A stretch of 59,033 nucleotides of DNA from Hyphomicrobiales bacterium (GTDB lineage Bacteria; Pseudomonadota; Alphaproteobacteria; Rhizobiales; Rhizobiaceae). Below, piece by piece: positions 57,279 through 59,033 of the stretch. Under the pieces are notes generated by a model. It had not been told where the DNA came from, ran no database searches, and worked only from the letters and a program-made list of their open reading frames with translations. The DNA lies in the NCBI GenBank assembly GCA_003577315.1, contig QEVK01000024.1, positions 1 to 59,033 on the forward strand. The letters run 5' to 3'. Each line of letters begins with the position of its first letter. The first letter of the stretch is position 1. Position numbers and translations under genes: made by a program.

Positions 57279-57458
57279 GCTGACTGTCATCGGATGACAG
57301 TGACGGTGTACCAAGTTGGTACGGGCAAGGCCGACGGTAGCAGAATTCTGGTCTGGAATTCTGGGGTTCCCCCACGCGCGCGGGCGAGGCACGCCGCCCT
57401 CCTTGACCGCTCCTGCCCTTTCCAGCACGATCAGGGCGGGGAACATGGGAGGAAGGGC

Positions 57459-57683
57459 ATGTACACGACAGCAGAAGGTTGGCTCGATCGTTTCAAGGCT
57501 GCGGGCTTCACACTCACGATTGATGGAGCGGGTATCCGTCCCTTGGAAGGCGCCCCACGCTCACCCGAATGCATGGAGCTTTGGGACGAAATACGCGGCG
57601 CCGGCAACGAGGAGCGATGGAATGATGTGGTAGCGATAGTTCGCCAACGCGTCGGCACCTTCACTGGCTGGACGGAATACTGA
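57459..57683 (+). CDS. Small protein of unknown function (island gene)
   Basis: 74 residues from ATG 57459, with GGGAGGAAGG 4 nt upstream, which is the best ribosome-binding site in this region. Begins MYTTAEGWLDRFKAAGFTL and has IRPLEGAPRSPECMELWDEI and QRVGTFTGWTEY. Rich in Trp, Glu and Asp, with no signal peptide or membrane helix. I do not recognise it. The next gene starts 3 bp after its stop, so the two are surely translated from one mRNA. The lower GC than the chromosome suggests transfer. A role as immunity, antitoxin or accessory subunit of the next gene is possible but unproven. Confidence 0.65.
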   Translation: MYTTAEGWLDRFKAAGFTLTIDGAGIRPLEGAPRSPECMELWDEIRGAGNEERWNDVVAIVRQRVGTFTGWTEY

Positions 57684-57686
57684 GTC

Positions 57687-58535
57687 GTGGTCGACGTCGC
57701 CCTTGCCCGGCTGGCAGAATGTGCGGAGAAATCGCATTACAACCCGTTGGCGGTTAGCTTCATGCATGCATTCGCAAGCTGTCTCTCTGATGACGATATT
57801 TGCGAAGCCGTCATCCGGACGATCGATGGAGATGGGCAAATCCATCGAACAGTGAAATCAGCGCTTGTGCGTCGTGCTGAGCGCGAGAGCTTCAGAGATA
57901 TTGCTGACGCTCTTAGTGTCAAAGTAACTGAACGGTTTTCCATCCGGCCTCAAGTAGCCAGAGTGGAAAGCTTGCTTTCAGATATCTACAAACACCTTAG
58001 TCCACCAATGCGTCTTCGTCTGCTGGAGCGATGGCAAGACTCTGGAAGCACCGCAATGCTCAAACGTGCGTTGAGAGCATTGGAGAACGACCCTATCCAT
58101 TATTCCGATACCGCAATTTTGGAACATTGGAGGCGAACGCTCGATGCTCGCGCGGCAAAGATTGTTGCATACCGGGCTGCACCGAGCTTGGTTGCTGAGG
58201 CGCTGCCTGAGTTTGTCGAGCGTAGGATAGAGGGATGGATTATCTCTCGGGCAGCGTTGCGGGCTCCCTCTGTTCCTGAACAGGTTTGGGATTCAATACG
58301 TCAACATTATCCGGCGACGTTCGCATACCTCTGTGCGAAATTGGGAAGGAGCCTTTCTAACGAAGAGGCAATATCGCTGGTGTGGGAAGCTGATCCTGGC
58401 GACTTCGGCACGAGGGGGCTTGCTGTCTGGGCAATCGGTAATCTTGGTATGCAAAAATCGCTTGATGAACTGTGGGCAAGTTTTGATGAATTGGAACGCC
58501 AGTACCGAGAAGCCGCCTTGTACAGCGCTGGCTAA
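57687..58535 (+). CDS. Helical protein of unknown function (island gene)
   Basis: 282 residues from GTG 57687, three bases after the upstream stop. The sequence is mostly alpha-helical, with repeating Leu/Ala/Arg patterns (VKSALVRRAERESFRDIADALS, MLKRALRALENDP, IISRAALRAPS) like HEAT/ARM solenoids. AVWAIGNLGMQKSLDELWASF near the C terminus is the most HEAT-like. No catalytic motif, signal or membrane helix is visible. GC and codon use are clearly lower than in the flanking chromosome. It faces the terminase gene tail to tail. Likely phage or island cargo; an antiphage or regulatory role is only a guess. Confidence 0.7.
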   Translation: MVDVALARLAECAEKSHYNPLAVSFMHAFASCLSDDDICEAVIRTIDGDGQIHRTVKSALVRRAERESFRDIADALSVKVTERFSIRPQVARVESLLSDIYKHLSPPMRLRLLERWQDSGSTAMLKRALRALENDPIHYSDTAILEHWRRTLDARAAKIVAYRAAPSLVAEALPEFVERRIEGWIISRAALRAPSVPEQVWDSIRQHYPATFAYLCAKLGRSLSNEEAISLVWEADPGDFGTRGLAVWAIGNLGMQKSLDELWASFDELERQYREAALYSAG

Positions 58536-58558
58536 TAGCACTAGCCGCCTCTTCAGCC

Positions 58559-59033
58559 TCAGAAGCTCCAGAACTTCGGATCGTCGGCCTTGGCGGTATC
58601 GTAGAACGTGCCGCCGATCTCGCCCATAGCGGCGCGCTGGATCGCCATCAGGCAGGCCGATGCGCCGTCGATCCTGTCGCGTGACTTCGCCTTGTCAAAC
58701 AGGCGGTTCCCGTTCCGGTCGGGCGAGGTCATGGAGATGTTTTCAAAGCACCACCGCAGGATCGGATGGCCGCCATGCTGCATCCGGCCTTCAAGGATCA
58801 CCTCGCGCAAGGTGTCGATCGCCGGAACCAGCATCCGCCAGGACTGATCGAACTTGAAGACCGGCAGCTTGTCGTCAGCCAGGTCGTTCATGATGTCGAC
58901 GGCGCGGTTCGGGTCGAAGTTGATCTCCTCGACATCGTACTCGTCGCACAGGGTGCGGATATGCTTCGCGACCACCTTGTGATTGATGACCGGCCCCGGC
59001 GTCGGGACGATGAAGCCCGCCTCGGCCCAGCCC
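58559..59033 (-). CDS. Phage terminase large subunit, C-terminal part, cut by window edge
   Basis: The frame is open from the TGA at 58559 to the window end, about 157 residues. It matches the C-terminal nuclease end of HK97-type large terminases: VAKHIRTLCDEYDVEEINFDPNRAVDIMNDL (landmark EEINFDPNRA), FKFDQSWRMLVPAIDTLREVI, GHPILRWCFENI and SRDRIDGASACLMAIQRAA with the late catalytic-type Asp (RIDGASA). It marks the region as prophage or phage-derived. No portal gene follows it, which is unusual and suggests an eroded or rearranged element. Confidence 0.88.
   Translation of the reverse strand, partial: GWAEAGFIVPTPGPVINHKVVAKHIRTLCDEYDVEEINFDPNRAVDIMNDLADDKLPVFKFDQSWRMLVPAIDTLREVILEGRMQHGGHPILRWCFENISMTSPDRNGNRLFDKAKSRDRIDGASACLMAIQRAAMGEIGGTFYDTAKADDPKFWSF

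Larger units (their letters stand above)
57025..57372. repeat. Array of about ten short hairpins of unrelated sequence
   Basis: Perfect stems follow each other: CGGTTTCG/CGAAACCG (57025-57043), GTTTGGC/GCCAAAC (57043-57057), TCAAGCTTGA (57078-57087), AAAGT-TCCAGA/TCTGGA-ACTTT with one mismatch (57105-57130), GTTTGCCG/CGGCAAAC (57144-57162), ACTGTCATC/GATGACAGT (57283-57301), GTACCAA/TTGGTAC (57308-57322), CAGAATTC/GAATTCTG (57341-57363), GGGG/CCCC (57363-57372). Two more (CCCTCG/CGGGGG with a wobble pair) lie in the direct repeats. Spacing is about 33-35 bp in the first half. ATAGGCCGGGA recurs after hairpins 2 and 5. Stems differ while structure is kept. Role unknown. Confidence 0.75.

Noticed and set aside
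56557..57375. Long minus-strand open frame of about 272 codons across tRNA-Arg and the hairpin array
   Set aside because: Its C-terminal part (RIRTSDPQIRS) is the well-known false peptide from reading a tRNA-Arg gene backwards, and the rest reads through the palindromes and direct repeats.

Overview
The window is GC-rich, gene-dense chromosomal DNA from an alphaproteobacterium of the order Rhizobiales (Hyphomicrobiales), most likely a Mesorhizobium/Aminobacter/Phyllobacteriaceae-type organism. Supporting signs are the single-enzyme (C4) ALA synthase HemA, a PdhS-type cell-cycle kinase, a LsrB/VtlR-like LysR gene divergent from a DUF1127 gene, a RirA-type iron box, a plant-type glutamate-cysteine ligase, and the rpmH-rnpA-yidC-engB order without yidD. 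This placement is inference from gene content and motifs; no database was searched.

Layout. 1-1.5 kb: groESL (groEL cut by the window edge) with a perfect CIRCE element and a sigma70 promoter. 1.5-9.3 kb: amidotransferase, an unknown protein, rsmE, gshA, an AsmA-like protein and acetoacetyl-CoA synthetase. 9.4-12.3 kb: a candidate small RNA, an iron box, and a ferric-iron ABC importer (binding protein and permease, no ATPase). 12.3-19.6 kb: PdhS-like kinase, phasin, tRNA-His, xseA, LysR and a divergent DUF1127 gene. 19.7-27.5 kb: DUF937 protein, a putrescine-type potFGHI importer with a glutamine-synthetase-like enzyme, and an EamA exporter. 27.6-31 kb: an ScfR/RamB-like regulator divergent from isocitrate lyase. 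31-35.6 kb: a degenerate receiver protein, a NIT-domain chemoreceptor, gshB and an L,D-transpeptidase. 35.7-38.7 kb: an orphan NMT1-type binding protein divergent from a ThDP enzyme, with a symmetric double promoter and four operator copies. 38.8-45.2 kb: galE, hemA (ideal FNR/FixK promoter), aminotransferase, mscL, a small exported protein, DUF952 and pyrD. 45.2-51.3 kb: a BMP-type nucleoside/nucleobase ABC importer with a CodA-like deaminase. 51.4-54.7 kb: engB, yidC, rnpA and rpmH. 54.7-56.7 kb: palindromic repeats, a sensor kinase and tRNA-Arg(ACG).

Beyond tRNA-Arg the character changes. About 750 bp without a recognisable gene ends in an array of roughly ten short hairpins of unrelated sequence. 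Then come two lower-GC genes of unknown function in an apparent operon, and the C-terminal part of a phage terminase large subunit running off the end. This looks like the tRNA-proximal edge of a prophage or phage-derived island. The hairpin array plus the two-gene cassette is the best candidate here for something undescribed.

Functional links within the window: gshA and gshB give the full glutathione pathway; acetoacetyl-CoA synthetase, phasin and isocitrate lyase fit PHB/ketone/acetate carbon cycling; hemA and the iron importer carry recognisable oxygen- and iron-responsive sites; and two ABC importers are paired with catabolic enzymes for polyamines and nucleobases.
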